This document shows positions 19,860 through 33,790 of a DNA stretch of 64,000 nucleotides, piece by piece. Each line of letters begins with the position of its first letter. The first letter of the stretch is position 1. Under the pieces are notes generated by a model. It saw only the letters and a program-made list of their open reading frames with translations, did not search any database and was not told where the DNA came from. Position numbers and translations under genes: made by a program. The stretch comes from Hyaloscypha bicolor E (Eukaryota > Ascomycota > Leotiomycetes > Helotiales > Hyaloscyphaceae), in contig NW_020194625.1 of assembly GCF_002865645.1 (NCBI RefSeq), positions 124,001 to 188,000 on the forward strand, read 5' to 3'.

Positions 19860-22800
19860 TTATATTAAAGTTATAAGCTATATTATAGAATTCTAAAACT
19901 AGAATACTTCTAGTAACCCTCTTATATTTAATAAAGAACTAGTAAATAATATTAGTATATTTAGTTCTATTTACTAGAACTAGAATATATCTAATTTAGA
20001 AAAAGAAATTTCTATTATTTATAAATAAAACATTTATAAAAATAATTAAATATAAGAACTTTTTTACTAGTTTTATAAATCTTAGTTTTCTAGTAATATT
20101 TTTTAATTTACTATTAAATATATTTATTAAATGCCTTTATATTAGTTTCCGAGAATTTAATAGCTTAAATAGTAATTAATAAATTATATAAAGCTTTTAG
20201 TTAATAGACTAATATAATATATATTTCTTTAGTATATTAGGTAATATATTAGTTCTTAATAAAGAAATCTTAATAAATAATACTCTTATTACTTATAGTA
20301 ATAATATTTTTTATAGAAATAGTTTAAAGGTTTTTATATTAATATTTCTATATAAAAATAATTCTAATAGTATTTATATAAATAATTCCTTTATTAAACT
20401 TGAAATTATAATTAAAAGTAAAGTATTTATATTTCTTAGCCAAGAACTTAGCCTTTTAAAGCTTTAGTTATTTTATTTTTATAAAATTATTAGTTCTAAT
20501 AAATAAGGTATTATTAGTTTAAAAGCTAATAATTTCAAAGAATTACTTATTATAAAAGAAATAAAAGTTATAAGTTAATTATTTTATAGAAAGCTTATTA
20601 AGATAATAGAAATATTAAGTTTTAAACTAGTAATTTCTAGCTTCTAGTATATTATATAATAGTTTTATAACTTTTAGAATAAAATTATTCTTTAGATTTA
20701 GCTTTCTAATAAGCTTATAAGATATTATATAAATATAATTCCGTAATATTTATTATTATAATAATAATACTAAAAATAATTCTCTAACTAATATATTAAA
20801 TAGTAAATAATTATATTAATACTATATATTTCTTATTATTATTATAAATTTAGATAACTAGTTTCAATTTCTTAAACTTTCTTTTTATACTTTTATTCTT
20901 AATTTTATTAATAAACTAAAAGTTAAAAATATTTTTTTTTAATATCTAAAATCTAAAAATATTCTTAAATATATTCTTTTTTAAAAGGCTAATAATTTTA
21001 ATTTAATAGAAATTCTTATATAAGTTATTATTCTATAAAAATACTATAATATTCGGGTTTTTATAAAAGGGTTTTCTATTATATTTTATTAAAATAGCAA
21101 GAATAATAAAAGAAATTATACTTGTATTATCTTTAGTCTTATTATAAAATTCGAGAATAGTTTTAGATTTAGAGCTATTAGTAATAACCTTAATATTTCT
21201 TATATAAAAGAGCTTTATAAAAGTTAAATAAAAGATAATATTACTATATAATAGAACTAGTATATAGTTCTCTCTATTAATAACTACTAGCTTATATAGC
21301 CTATTCTAATTATTAGATTAACTAGTATTTCTTTTATATTATATAAGAATATTCGAATTTAAGAAAGGTTTATAAATATTAGTAATATTAGAACTATTTC
21401 GGGTATTTAAGGCATTTATAATTTAATATTTGGCTTAAAGCTTCTAAATTTCTATTCTTACTTTCTTAAATATTACTAATTACTATAATATAATTAGTAA
21501 TAAAGTATTATATTTAGTTATTTAAGATAAAATACTATAAACTAAAAGAATTAAAATAATACTATCGGATTCTATAAAATTATTAATAGCCTTAAAAGCT
21601 ATTTAAAATAAAATATTCTTATTAATTCTATTAATTTTAGTTATAATAATAAAATAAATATATTAAATCGGGCTATAATAATATTTTATAATTCTAATAG
21701 AATTATAAACTTATATAAAAGTAATTTTAACTTTAGTTCCTATAATATTTATAAATCAAATAAACTTCTTATTAATAATCTACTTTCCGGTATTTACTAT
21801 AATCTAATTAGAAAAGCCTAAATAAATATTAATCTAATATTATTTTAGGATATCTCAAGTATATAAGATACTAATATTCTAAAGCTATTAGCTAGCTTAA
21901 TATTAAGTACCTTTATTAATAATATAAAATATAGGCTTACTAGAAATATAGAAAATATTAATAATAATAAAATAATTAAAGCTAATATTATCTCTTAAAT
22001 TAAACTTGAATTATTTTAGTAATTATTCGAATTTCTAGTATTACTTATAATATTTTATAAAGTATTTAAGGGCTTTTATATTAATATTATAGCTTACTTA
22101 TTCTAGTATATTTTGGAGCTTACTAATAAATAAATAACTAAAATAGTAATATAAATATTATAATTCGATTTTTATAAAAAAAACAGAAATTATAAATAAA
22201 GAATTCAGAAATAAAGCTTTATAATATAATATTTTAAAGCAAGAAAAAATATCTAAAACATTATATTATAAATATAAAATATCTAGTAAAAATAATAAAA
22301 TAATTAGTAAAATTATTAAAATAGATTTCTAGCTTATTTATATTAGCTAAGCTAAATAGAAATAAAGTTTTTATAAATATAATATGAAATTATATTTATC
22401 TAATTAGTATTTTTACTATTATAAATCTAATAAAAGATATAAATCTAATATTAAACTAGATATTAACTTAATCTTTAATAGTTTTATTAAATTAGATACT
22501 ATTATTAATATATTATAAAGCTTGAAATTAATTAGAACTCATAATTAAAAATCTAAAGGCTTTAGTATTAATTATAATTCTATAAAAGTAGTAAATATTA
22601 TATCTTAATATATTATTAATTATAAATATCTAGGCGTTTTCTATTTATTTAATAGATTCTAAAGTATAGTTTTTACTTATTATCTAATATAAAAAAAAAG
22701 AGAAATAAGGTTATTTATAAAAGTATTAGTTATAGAAATAATAAAAATAGAAATAAAATAGAAATCTGAGTAATATTTTTTTTCTTTATTTATTTCTACT

Positions 22801-24100
22801 AGTAAAGCTTTAAAAGTATTATTCTCTAGTTTGTTTTTATTATTTTTACTATCTTTTTCTTCTTTAATTCCGGTAATATACTATATATAAATATTTCTAA
22901 AGCATTTATTAAAGTTATAAGAATTTCGGAGTCTAAATTAATAAATATTTTTATTTTTAAATCAAGCTTTCTTAGTTTTTTATTTTTCTAATATATGCTT
23001 TTATAAATAGTATTCGGGTTTTTTATATATAAAATACGACTTTAGAATATAATTATTATAATTACGGGATTTGAAATAGCTATTATAGGTTCTGAAATTA
23101 TAACTGGATTCGCATTAATAATTTCCAAATAAATAATAGCTTCGAGAATTTTAAAAATAGTATTATTAATTAGTAAAATAGATTTTAGTATTAATTTATT
23201 ACTTTTTCTTATAAATAGTAATAGATAATTAGAGCTTATTAATAAATTAGTCGAGTTTATTAAGAGAATCCGAAACTATATATTAGTATACTAATAAATT
23301 TTAATAAGAAATAATAATTTTATTATATAGAAATTTGGTATTTTATAAAATAAAAATAAAGCTATATTATAATTTATATAAGTTATTAATTAATATTTAA
23401 CTAAGCTCGAATATTTTTTTTTTTAAAGTCTTTTATTATTATAATTATTAAGGTAATAGTATTTTATTTATTTAAATTTTAATAATAGAAACTAGGGCCT
23501 TTAAAGAAACTATAAATATTTATATAGGCTTCTTTATATATATATTAAAAGAGCTAGTTATTATAAAAGTAGTCTTATACTAGTTTCTTTAATATAGTAG
23601 AAAAAGCTTTTATTAATACTTTTTCTAAAAGCTCTATATATTAGTAAATATTAAAAAAAAATAAGTTTATAATTAAAACTATTATTAGTTCTATTATATT
23701 TCTATATCTTAAAATATATCTTTATTATTTCTCTAATAAGCTTTCTAGTAATAATAATAGATATTAACTAAGGGTTTTTTAGATATAATAGATCTAGTAA
23801 TAATAATAAAAGTAAAAATAATAAATAACCTTAATTTAGAAAAGAAAATACCTTAATTTAATTAACTAATTAATTAAGAATACTTAGTTCCTTTTTGTTT
23901 AATTCTCTTTAAAATAAAATAAATTAATATAATAGATGTCTTTAGAAAATCTATTCTAATTAGGCTATTTTTAATAATATTAGCTTTATATTAAACATAT
24001 ATTATTTCTTTCTAAATACTATTAAATAGGAATTATACTATAATAAGATATATATAGTTCTATTTAATATAAATATTATTATACTAAAAGTATTTTTAAA
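19860..24100 (-). pseudogene. Copia C gag-pol remnant
   Basis: Reverse-strand matches to Copia D run through RNase H (19,860-19,995), reverse transcriptase (toward 20.9 kb) and integrase/spacer (21.4-22 kb), with gag to the right. The order is therefore gag-PR-IN-RT-RH in element sense, as in Ty1/Copia. Stops are dense in every frame. The outer limits are approximate. Confidence 0.6.
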
Positions 24101-24918
24101 GACCTTATAATTTAGTATAATTATATTAACTAAAGATTATATTATTAAAGTTTTTAAAATTATTCTTAAATAGATCTTATAAATTCTAATTAGATATTCT
24201 ATATAAGATATACTAATATAGCTTAGTATTTAGATATTTCCGAAGATCTATTTTTATAATATTAATAGTATTAATCTCATTTTCTTATTTCTTAATTAGC
24301 TTTTTATTCTTTTTATTATTTATACTAAACTAAATTTAGTTTCTTTCTAGTATATATATATGATTTATAGTAGAAGGTATTTAAAAATAAGATAGTTTAT
24401 AATAGGTTTATAAAAAGAATTTAATAATAAGAGTATTAATATTAAAGTTTAAAATAAATATTTTATTCTTAAATATTTTATTTATTATAAAAAGTTTAAA
24501 AAGTAAAATATTATAATCCCGGAAGAATCTAAAGCTTAAAGAATATAATTTAATAGTAAAATCGAAATTATAGTTAAAGAGCTTTAAAAATAAATAGATA
24601 TATATATTCCGGAAAAAGAATACTATAAATTCGGGTATTATATAAATAGAAAAAATAGTTTTTAAAAAAGTAGTTTTAGGGCTAAAAGAATTTTTTTTTT
24701 TTAAAATAATAGAAATTAAATAAATAAATAATTAATTAAATAGTTAATTACTTATTAATTAGTAAAAGCTAGTATTTTTTTCCTTAGGCTATTAAATACT
24801 TTTCCGGAATTAATAATAGTTCCTCTTTTTAATTAGAAATAAATTACTTAATTTAGGCTATTAAATACTTTTCTAACTAGCTAGATCTTTCTGTAATCTA
24901 TATATATAAACTAATTAG

Positions 24919-25196
24919 TATTAGTTTACTAGTAATATATAATACTATTATATAGGTTTAAAATACTAGTATATTAAAGTTAATAAAGTTATTATTATTA
25001 AGAAATAAAAAATATAATATTATAATATTAATATATAATTCCTAAATTTATTAAGTCTAATAAAATCTAGTTTATTTATTAAATTACTTATATAATACGA
25101 GGTTATAAAACTATTACCTATATTCTATTATTTCTAGTTATTTCTAGATTATATAACTATATTATATAACTATTAATAACTATAGCTATATTAATA
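24919..25196 (-). repeat. Copia C LTR (5' in element sense)
   Basis: 278 bp, TATTAGTTTACTAG... to ...TATTAATA. The adjoining internal segment (24,745-24,900) repeats a GGCTATTAAATACTTTT-type unit, as Copia D does next to its 5' LTR. Confidence 0.8.
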
Positions 25197-26848
25197 TTTT
25201 TAAAACTCAAAAAAATAATTTCTATTTTCTTTTAAAAAAAAATCTAATATTTTTTCTTTTTATAGATTATATAATTATAAGATTTAGATTAAAGGCCTAA
25301 AAAAAATTAAAAGTATTAGATATTAATTTCTTTAGTAATAATTTATTTAAAAGCTTTTAGAAATTAAGTATTTCTTAGAAAATAATCTAGTTAAAGACTT
25401 TATTAAAGCTAATTAAGCTTCTTTTATTTTACTAGTTCTCTTTATAAAAAAAGCAAATAGAGATTTATATTTTTATATTAATTTCTATTATTTAAATAAT
25501 ATTATTCGAAAAAATTATTTTTATTTTTATTTATTAATAAAACTTTAAGTTAATTATCTAAAGCCAAGATTTATATTAAATTAAATATTTATTAAGCTTT
25601 CTATTATATAGCTATAAACCCGAATTCTTAAAAGCTAATAATATTTCATATTTATTATAAAATATATAAATATAATATTCTTTAAAAAGGCCTTATAAAT
25701 AGCCCGGTTATATATTAATATTATATAAATAATATACTTTTTAAGTATTTAAATAATTTTTATATAATATATCTAAATAATATTTTTAATTATTTATAAA
25801 ATCTAATAAAATATAAATAATATATACAAAAAGTATTAGATTACTTATATTTTACTAGTCTTTAAATAAATATTAAGAAATCTAAATTTAAGATTATATA
25901 TATAAAGTATTTAGGCTTTATTATTTCTATATTTAATATTAAAATAGATTCTAATAAAATCGAAGTAATATATAACTAGAAATTCCCAAAAATAATTAAA
26001 GATATATAATTCTTATTAGCTTTTATAACTTCTATAAATACTTTATTAAAAAATATAAATAAATTACTAGATCTTTTATTTTATTTATAAAAAAGAATAT
26101 TTCCTTTAAATAATTCGAGTAATATTAAAAGGCTTTTAATTCTTTAAAAAAAAGCTATAATTTCTATTTTAATTCTATAATACTATAATTCAAATTTATT
26201 TATAATAATAGAAATAAATATATTTAAAGAAATAATTATTAGTTTTTTTTTTAATAAAACCCAAATATAGGCCTTTAATATTCTATAGCTTATTTTACTA
26301 AAATTATACTTTTAATAAAATTTAATTATAATATATATATAATAAGGAAATATTTACTATTATATAAATATTAAAAAAATAAAAAAATAAACTAAAAGAC
26401 CTTTAAAATACTTCTTTTAAAATCTATTTTAATTATTATATCTTAAAATATTTTATAATTATTAAAAAGCTTTCTTTTTAATAAGCTAAATAAACTAAAC
26501 TTTTATTTTATTATTATTTTAAGCTTATATATTATTTTAGAAAATTAAATAAATAAATAAATATTTTATTATAAAAATAAAACAAAATAAACATTTAAAA
26601 CTAAATTAAGAAAAAGTTATAAACTCAAGTATTTCTTTTTAGAAATAAGATTAATTTAAAAATTATCTATAATTTATAGCTTATAATAATACTTTATAAA
26701 ATTAGTTAATTTAATTCGAAATTTAATTCTAAAAATTAAATATATATTAAAAACTTTCTAAAAAAATATATTTTTATTAGAAATATAATTTCCCTAAAAA
26801 AAGATGTTTTTTAAAAGCTTTATTAGTAGCCTCTATTATAATTACTTC

Positions 26849-27121
26849 TGTTACGATTCCCAGATGCCCGGTATCTGAGATGCCTCGTTAGATGCCAGAT
26901 GCCTCCTAGGTATACGTAATACGGCCGCCTTACTAGGGAAATATGCTTGGAATGTACTAGAGATATTTAGAAGGCTAGCCCCTTTAGGACTAGTATACTA
27001 TGGGGTGTATATACTCTCTTATAGCCTCTTATATTCTAGTTTTCTCTTCCTTAGCTTTAAATTATCTTTATAAGGGACCTTTTATCTTGCTTTCCAAGCC
27101 CTGAATATTATATTTATAATA
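26849..27121 (+). repeat. Gypsy B 5' LTR
   Basis: 273 bp, TGTTACGATTCC... to ...TATAATA (CA to TA by RIP). It carries the words AGATGCC and CCAGATGCC several times near its start. It differs from the 3' LTR mainly by transitions. Confidence 0.85.
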
Positions 27122-27129
27122 GTATTTAA

Positions 27130-30100
27130 AGCTTGCTTCCTTTAATCTTATAGAGGATTTTAAATAAACTAATTCAGAACTATTAGAAATATAGGTATTG
27201 CTAAGATAATAGAACCTCAGAAACTCGAGTAATAGACTCTAGAATAATAAAAGTAAAAAGCTTTAGAACCCTTAGAAAAATTAGGTATTTATATCTTTAT
27301 AAATATATACTAGTAGTATATTAGAAACTCCCCCGAAAACCCGAAAAATTAAAGAATCTCAAATAAAGGCTACTCTTTAATTAAGTCTTAGAGTAATAGG
27401 TACCTATAGGCTAGTAATCTGACTACTACTCCCAAACCCTATCCTATAACCTTATAGGCCCTATATATATACCGGTAATAAGACTACCAGGGAGGATATA
27501 GTAAAGGAAAAGTATAATAGGTCGATTTCCTAGAATACCACGTGACCAGGAATTATATCGACTTCTACCAAGGCTTCTAGTAAAGCTCCTACTAGTTCAG
27601 GTTATTTTATTAGCGGCCCTTCCCGAACTAAATGTTTTATTGGCATTTCTGGAGAATTTATAAATAAGTTTATAGAAATAGAACCCTTTATTTTTATTAT
27701 AAAGCTTCTAGAGACTAATAATTATATTATTACCAAAGAGTTATATAAATAGGCCAAGGAACCCAATACCTTACTTTTAGATATTAATATTATTATAAAG
27801 AGCTACCGGGAGAATATTTAAAGAGCTATTTTATATAAGAATACCTATAGTTATAATAAAGCTATTCTCGAGAATACCAAGCTCTATAATACCAAGCTCA
27901 AGGACAAAGTTAAATACTATATGGCTATAGTAAATTGGCTTATAGTAGCTCTAACTACTTCTGTTCCGCCTGCTTTAATTACTTCAAATCCCTCTTAAAA
28001 GAATTCCGAACTATTTTCTGCTTATTTCTGTCCAGAATTCCCTATATCTTATATTTCTTTTAGAGGTACTAGAGTTACTAAGCTTCTAGATCTAACTTTC
28101 TTTACTAGAGATTATACTATCTTTAATAACTAGCTAGTTTAGATTAAGAACAAGCTATAAAGAAATACTAACTCGTATTCCTTAGAGGATTTTAAGATTA
28201 TTTATATTTCTAGTAGACTTACTAGTAATACTCTCGCCCTAACTAATTCTTATATAGATAAAGATAGTCCGAATTAGTACTATTAGTTTTCAGAATTCTA
28301 CTCTTATCTAAAGAAGCTATATTCTAATCCTAATAAGATATAGAATACTTGCTATAACTTTAGTAAGCTTTAAATATATTCTAGTTAAGTATTTCAGGAA
28401 TTTTATACTCTTTTCTTATAACTATTTATAAAAGGCAGTATTAGTCTTTAAAACATTAAATATAAACTAAATAAGAAGCTTTTACTAAAGCTCTAGAAAT
28501 TAGTATATATATACTATAATAATTTATTTATTAATACTACTTGTTTTACTTAATACTATACTACTAATAATTAGTAGATTAAGGCTATATATAAGAAGAC
28601 TAAGAAATATAAGAAGGCAGGAGCTATTCTAGCCAAGTTTATTTCTAGTACTATATTCTTATATATTCCTAAAAAGTATACTTCTAAAAAAAAGCCTAAG
28701 AAGCCTATATTAACTACTTTTATTAAGTATATATTCCCTTATAAATATAAGTAATATCCTATAAAAACCGAGGATCTCTTAACTATTAAGTACTATAACT
28801 ATAATAAGTTCGGCTATTATACCAGATACTATCTGCTTTTATATAGTAAGGAAATTAAGATAGCTTTCTCTAGAATTAAGCCAGGCTTAGTTCCTATTCT
28901 ATTAAAATATACTATTTAAATAAAGTATTTAGAGAATTCGAGCTCTAATTCTAGTATGAAATCGGGAAACGAGTATTTCTAAAGAAAGTCTCTATTTTAG
29001 GGGCTTATAGTATGGATTTAGTAGAGATTGACTTAACTTGTCTAATAAGAGGAAATACTCTTATAATACCCTATATTATTAGTATAAATGAATTAGGAAT
29101 TAAGTTTTCTTTCCTTATTAATACTAGAGCTAATAGTTATACTTTTATTAATATAAAGCTTACTTAGTTTATAGAGTAATTCTTAGGAATAGAACTATAA
29201 CCCTTTCTCTTACCCTATACTATATGCGGTTTTAACGAAAAGCTAGCTAAGTTTACTAAGAAATATATAGAAGTCTTATTTCTAATTAATAAATAAAGCA
29301 TTAATATACTTATAATTATCCTAAACTTTAGAGATTATAATATTATTCTTAATAGGAAATGGGTAGTATATATTAATATTCTAGTTAATTATAGAAAACA
29401 TAGGCTTATATAGCTAAAGAATAAGCCTAAATTTGTATGATTCGGTTATATTATTAGTACTTTATAGTAATAGCTAGAGAAGTAACCTAATAAGAAATAT
29501 TAAAAGAATACTAATTAATAAGATTCTATTATAAGCTATTTCTGGAAATCTTTTATTCTAGAATAGTCTTTCTTTTTCCGAACTAATTAGAGGGAATTAT
29601 ATAAGACTATGAAAAAAAAGCTTCTATAGCCTAATTAAGATATAATACCCAAGTAAAAGCTAAAGAAGCGGGAAGAAGTCTTTAATAAAAAGCAAATATT
29701 AGATCTAGCTATTCTTATTTCTATAGTATTTAATTATATAGCCAAAAAAGAAGATAATATTATTAGTCGAATCTCTATCTATAAGATTAATAAGAAGCTT
29801 AAAGCTCGGAAAAAAGAAGCTATTCCTGGCTTAGAGAATTAATAACCGGAAGAAATAGAGCTTTAGTAGCTATAGAGGATATTACTCCCGGAACTTAAGA
29901 AATATGCCTTTGTTTTCTCTAAAAAGAAATCTAATACTTTTCCTTCCTATAAACTATATAATTATAAGATTCAGATTAAAGGCCTAAAGGAAACCGAGAG
30001 TATTAGATATTAATTCCTTTAGTAGTAGTTTACTTAAGAGCTTCTAGAAATCAAGTATTTCTTATAAGATAATCTGGCTAAGGGCTTTATTAAAGCTAGT

Positions 30101-33100
30101 TAGGCTTCCTTTACTTTACTAGTTCTTTTTATAAAGAAAGTAAATAGAGGTTTATATTTCTATATTAATTTTCGCTATCTAAATAATATTATCTAAAAGA
30201 ATTAATATCCCCTTTCCCTTATTAATAAAACTTTAAGTTAATTATTTAAGACTAAGATCTATACTAAATTAGATATCTATTAAGCTTTCTATTATATAGC
30301 TATAGACTCGGACTTTTAGGAGCTAATAACGTTTCGTACTTATTATAGAGTATATAAATATAATATTCTCTAGGAAGGCCTTATAAATAGCCTGGCTATA
30401 TATTAATACTATATAAATAATATATTCTTCGAGTATCTAAATAACTTTTATATAATATACCTTAATAATATTCTCATTTACTTAGAGGATCTAGTAAAGT
30501 ACGAATAGTATATATAAAAAGTACTAGACTACTTATATCTTACCGGCCTCTAAGTAAATATTAAGAATTTAGAATTTAAAATTATATATATAAAGTATTT
30601 GGGCTTTATTATCTCTATATCTAATATTAAAGTAGATCCTAATAAAGTTAAAGTAATATATAACTAGTAATTCCCAAAGATAATTAAGAGTATATAGTTC
30701 TTCCTCGGCTTCTATAATATTTATAAATACTTTATTAGAGAGTATAAACGAATTACTAGATTTCTTATCTTACTTATAAAAAAGGGTATTTCTTTTAAGT
30801 AATCCGAGTAATACCGAGAGGCTTTTATTTACCTAAAGAAAGCTATGATTTCTATTCTAGTTTTGTAATATTATAATCCAGATCTGCTTATAATAATAGA
30901 AATAGATATATCTAAAGAAGTAATTACTGGCCTATTTTCTTAATAAGACCCAGAAATAGGCCTTTAATATCTAGTAGCTTATTTTTCCAAAATTATACTC
31001 CTGGTAAAGCTTAATTATAATATATATAATAAGGAAATACTTGTTATAATTCGAGTATTAGAGGAATAGAGAGCTAAGCTAGAGGGCCTTTAGGATACTT
31101 CTTTTAAGGTCTATTCTAATTACTATATCTTAAAGTACTTTATAACTACTAAGAAGCTTTCTTCTTAATAAGCTAGATAGGCTAAGCTCTTATCTTACTA
31201 TTATTTTAAGCTTATATATTATTCTAAAAAATCAAATAAGTAAGTAGATACTTTATTACAAAAATAAGACAAAGTAGATACTTAGGGCCAGATTAAGAAA
31301 AAGCTATAAACTCAAGTACTTCTCTCTAAAAATAAATTAATCTAGAGATTATTTATAACTTATAGCTTATAGTAATACTTTATAAGATTAGCTTACTTAA
31401 TCTAGAATTTGGCCCTAAAAACCAAGTATATACTAAAGATTTTCCGGAGGAAAATATCCTTATTAGAGATATAATTCCCCTAGAAAAAGGTATTTTCTTA
31501 GAAGCTTTACTAATAGACTCTATTATAATAGCCCCTATAAAAGTATTATTAGAGGCTCCTGCCAAGTATAATAGTTTATAACTTGTAAATAAGATCCTAT
31601 AAAATAATTATATATTACCGGATCTAGAAAAGCTATATATAATAGCCTAAGCTAAAAGTAATATCTGAATATTATAAGACGGCCTCTTTTTATATTATAG
31701 AAAACTCTATATTATAGAGAATAAAATAATTCCCGGACTATCTTTATAAATTGCCCTAATTCGTAAAATATATAATAAACCCTTTCTGGATATCCTAGAT
31801 ATATAAAGCTCTAATAACTATTAAAGAAATAATATTACTAGCTATTTATAGGCAAGGATATTAATTAATACTATAGTAATTACTATACTTATAGGAGATC
31901 GCATATACCTAGAAATAAGAAGCCTGGTTTATTTTATTTCTTTCTAGTTCCTAATTACTTCTAGTAATATATTACTATAGATTTCAAGAGCTATCTAGAA
32001 AGTAAATCGGGCCATAATATAATTGCTATATTCGTGAATTACTTATCTAAGTACCTAATTACGATTCCCGTATAAGATATAATTATAGTTAAGTAGCTAA
32101 TACCTCTATTTTTACTTTATATAGTATACTAAATAGGTATTCTAGAAATAATTATATTAGATCAGGAACCCTAATTTATATCCGATTTTTAAAGCGAATT
32201 CTATACGAGAATTAGTATAAAGCTTAAGCTCTTTATAACTAATTACCCCTAAATAAACAAATAAACGGAGATTATTAATTAGTACTTTAATTAGAGATTA
32301 TACCTATATATTAACTACTATTAGGATAACTGGAATAAATGGGTTACTATAATTAATTATTAATAAGTTTCTCTTTAGTATAAAACTATTAGCTAGTTCC
32401 TATTTATAACTAAAAAGGGCTATAAGCCTTATATTTCTCTGGACTAGAACTCCCTTATTAAAGCGAACTCACTCAAAGAGAAGCTAAATAGAAATAAAGC
32501 TAAAGTATTAGTAAATTAATTATATAAATTATAGTAACTTGCCCAAGGCCATATAAAGCAAATATAGAAATAATATATAGTATAAGTTAATAAATACTAG
32601 TATCTAATTAATTTCAAAGTAGGGAATAAAATATAAGTTACTATAAAGTACTAGAAATCCGATTATCCGAGCCAGAAGCTAGGGAACTAAATAGAAGGCC
32701 TATTTGAGATTCTAGAATAGTATAGCTACTTATTTCTCTTAAAACTACTAGAAATCATAAAGATATACCTAGTTTTCTATATAAAGAAGCTATAAAAAGA
32801 CTCCTAGAATTCTTTATTAGATTAAGTAAACCCGGAATTGCCCCTATTAATACTAGAGAATAGTAAATAAGAATATAGTATTAAACGGGTTATTATAGTT
32901 AAGCTAGTAAGAAATAGGCTAAAGTATAAAATTTAGTGAATTAGTTAGGATAAAGATCTAGTATAATATCTAGCTTTAGTACTAAGTAATAGCCTCCTGG
33001 TTTTATAAAGTTTCTATAATAATAATATTAATATACTAAAACTTTTATAAAACCTGTAATACTAGCTAGATTATATAAAAAATAATACTAGTCCAGAACT
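27130..33100 (+). pseudogene. Gypsy B gag-pol, RIP-inactivated
   Basis: Reading TAA/TAG as former CAA/CAG, one coding track shows: a zinc-knuckle remnant (28,790-28,831, Cys and His codons mostly now Tyr); aspartic protease with NTRAN for DTGAN (29,113-29,155); reverse transcriptase with a PLSLINKTLSQL-like start, TKLDIYQAF, and YLNNIL for YLDDIL (about 30,190-30,490); an RNase H start near 30,880 (IEID for the usual ETD); integrase with DFKS near 31,990 and a QINKQTEIINQY segment for the usual PQTDGQTE (about 32,250); and a chromodomain-like end near 32,900-33,050. This order (PR-RT-RH-IN-chromo) defines a Ty3/Gypsy chromovirus of the Tf/Maggy kind. The G-to-A and C-to-T changes at catalytic Asp and Gly codons show it cannot be active. 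Confidence 0.8.
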
Positions 33101-33276
33101 ATATAGAAATAATAATAAACTTTTCTAGGTTATATAGTAAAGATACCGGCCTTTTATATATAATATCTATATCCGAAATATTAGTTTTATTTTGGGAAAG
33201 AGTATAGTATGAAATTAGATGGATTAATGGCTTATATAAAGCTCGGGGACGAGCTTATTATAAAGAGGGAAAGTAA

Positions 33277-33549
33277 TATTACAATTTCCAGATGTCCGGT
33301 ATCTGAAATGCCTTACTAGATACCAGATGCCTCCTAGGCACACGTGATGTGGCTGCCTTACTAGGGAAATATACTTGGAATATACTAGAGATATTTAGAA
33401 GGCTAGCCCCTTTAGGACTAGTATACTATAGGATATATATACTTCCTTATAGCCTCTTGTATTCTAATTTTCCCTTCCTTAGCTTTGAATTATCTTTATA
33501 AGAGACCTTTTACCTTGCTTTTCAAGCCCTAAATACCATACCTATAATA
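33277..33549 (+). repeat. Gypsy B 3' LTR
   Basis: 273 bp, starts TATTACAATTTCC (TG to TA) and ends CCTATAATA, followed by the duplication ACTTC. Confidence 0.85.
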
Positions 33550-33790
33550 ACTTCTATAAAAGTATTATTAAAAGCTTTTATTAAATATAAAACTTATAAC
33601 TAATAAATAGAATCCTATAAGAAAATTATATATTACTAAATCTAGAAAAGCTGTATATAATAGCTTAAACTAAAAATAATATCTAAATATTATAAAATAT
33701 TATAGAAAATAAAATATTTCCAGAATTACTTTTATAAATTACTTTAATTTATAAAATATATAATAAATTCTTTTCTAAATATTATAAAAA

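Larger units (their letters stand above)
18933..25196 (-). mobile_element. Copia C, complete but RIP-degraded, minus orientation
   Basis: Flanked by identical-length LTRs and a RIP-blurred 5-bp duplication (CTTTT at 18,928-18,932, TTTTT at 25,197-25,201). Gypsy A sequence resumes exactly at the junction when aligned to B near 29,885. Orientation and family come from matching Copia D on the opposite strand: 19,860-19,995 is the RNase H region and 21,474-21,545 an integrase/RT spacer part. No frame is open. The 3' LTR in element sense is the left one. Confidence 0.8.
26849..33549 (+). mobile_element. Gypsy B, full-length chromodomain Ty3/Gypsy element, target duplication ACTTC
   Basis: 6,701 bp with two 273-bp LTRs and a perfect 5-bp duplication (26,844-26,848 and 33,550-33,554). 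It lies inside Gypsy A, its own relative, in the same orientation; A sequence on the two sides joins smoothly when B is removed (compare 31,530-31,560 within B). It is the least degraded large element here, with GC-containing codons still common, but no long frame is open. Confidence 0.9.
16122..33790 (+). mobile_element. Gypsy A body, in three parts (chromodomain family, heavily RIP-degraded)
   Basis: Present as 16,122-18,932, 25,197-26,848 and 33,550-33,790, split by Copia C and Gypsy B. Each part aligns with Gypsy B in the same order (gag and zinc knuckle near 17,760; RT near 25,520-25,690; the region ahead of integrase near 26,800 and again from 33,555). The last part lacks 27 bp near 33,690 relative to B and stops matching at about 33,790, so the rest of integrase, the chromodomain and the 3' LTR are missing. 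All frames carry many stops; A is clearly older or more mutated than B. Confidence 0.8.
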
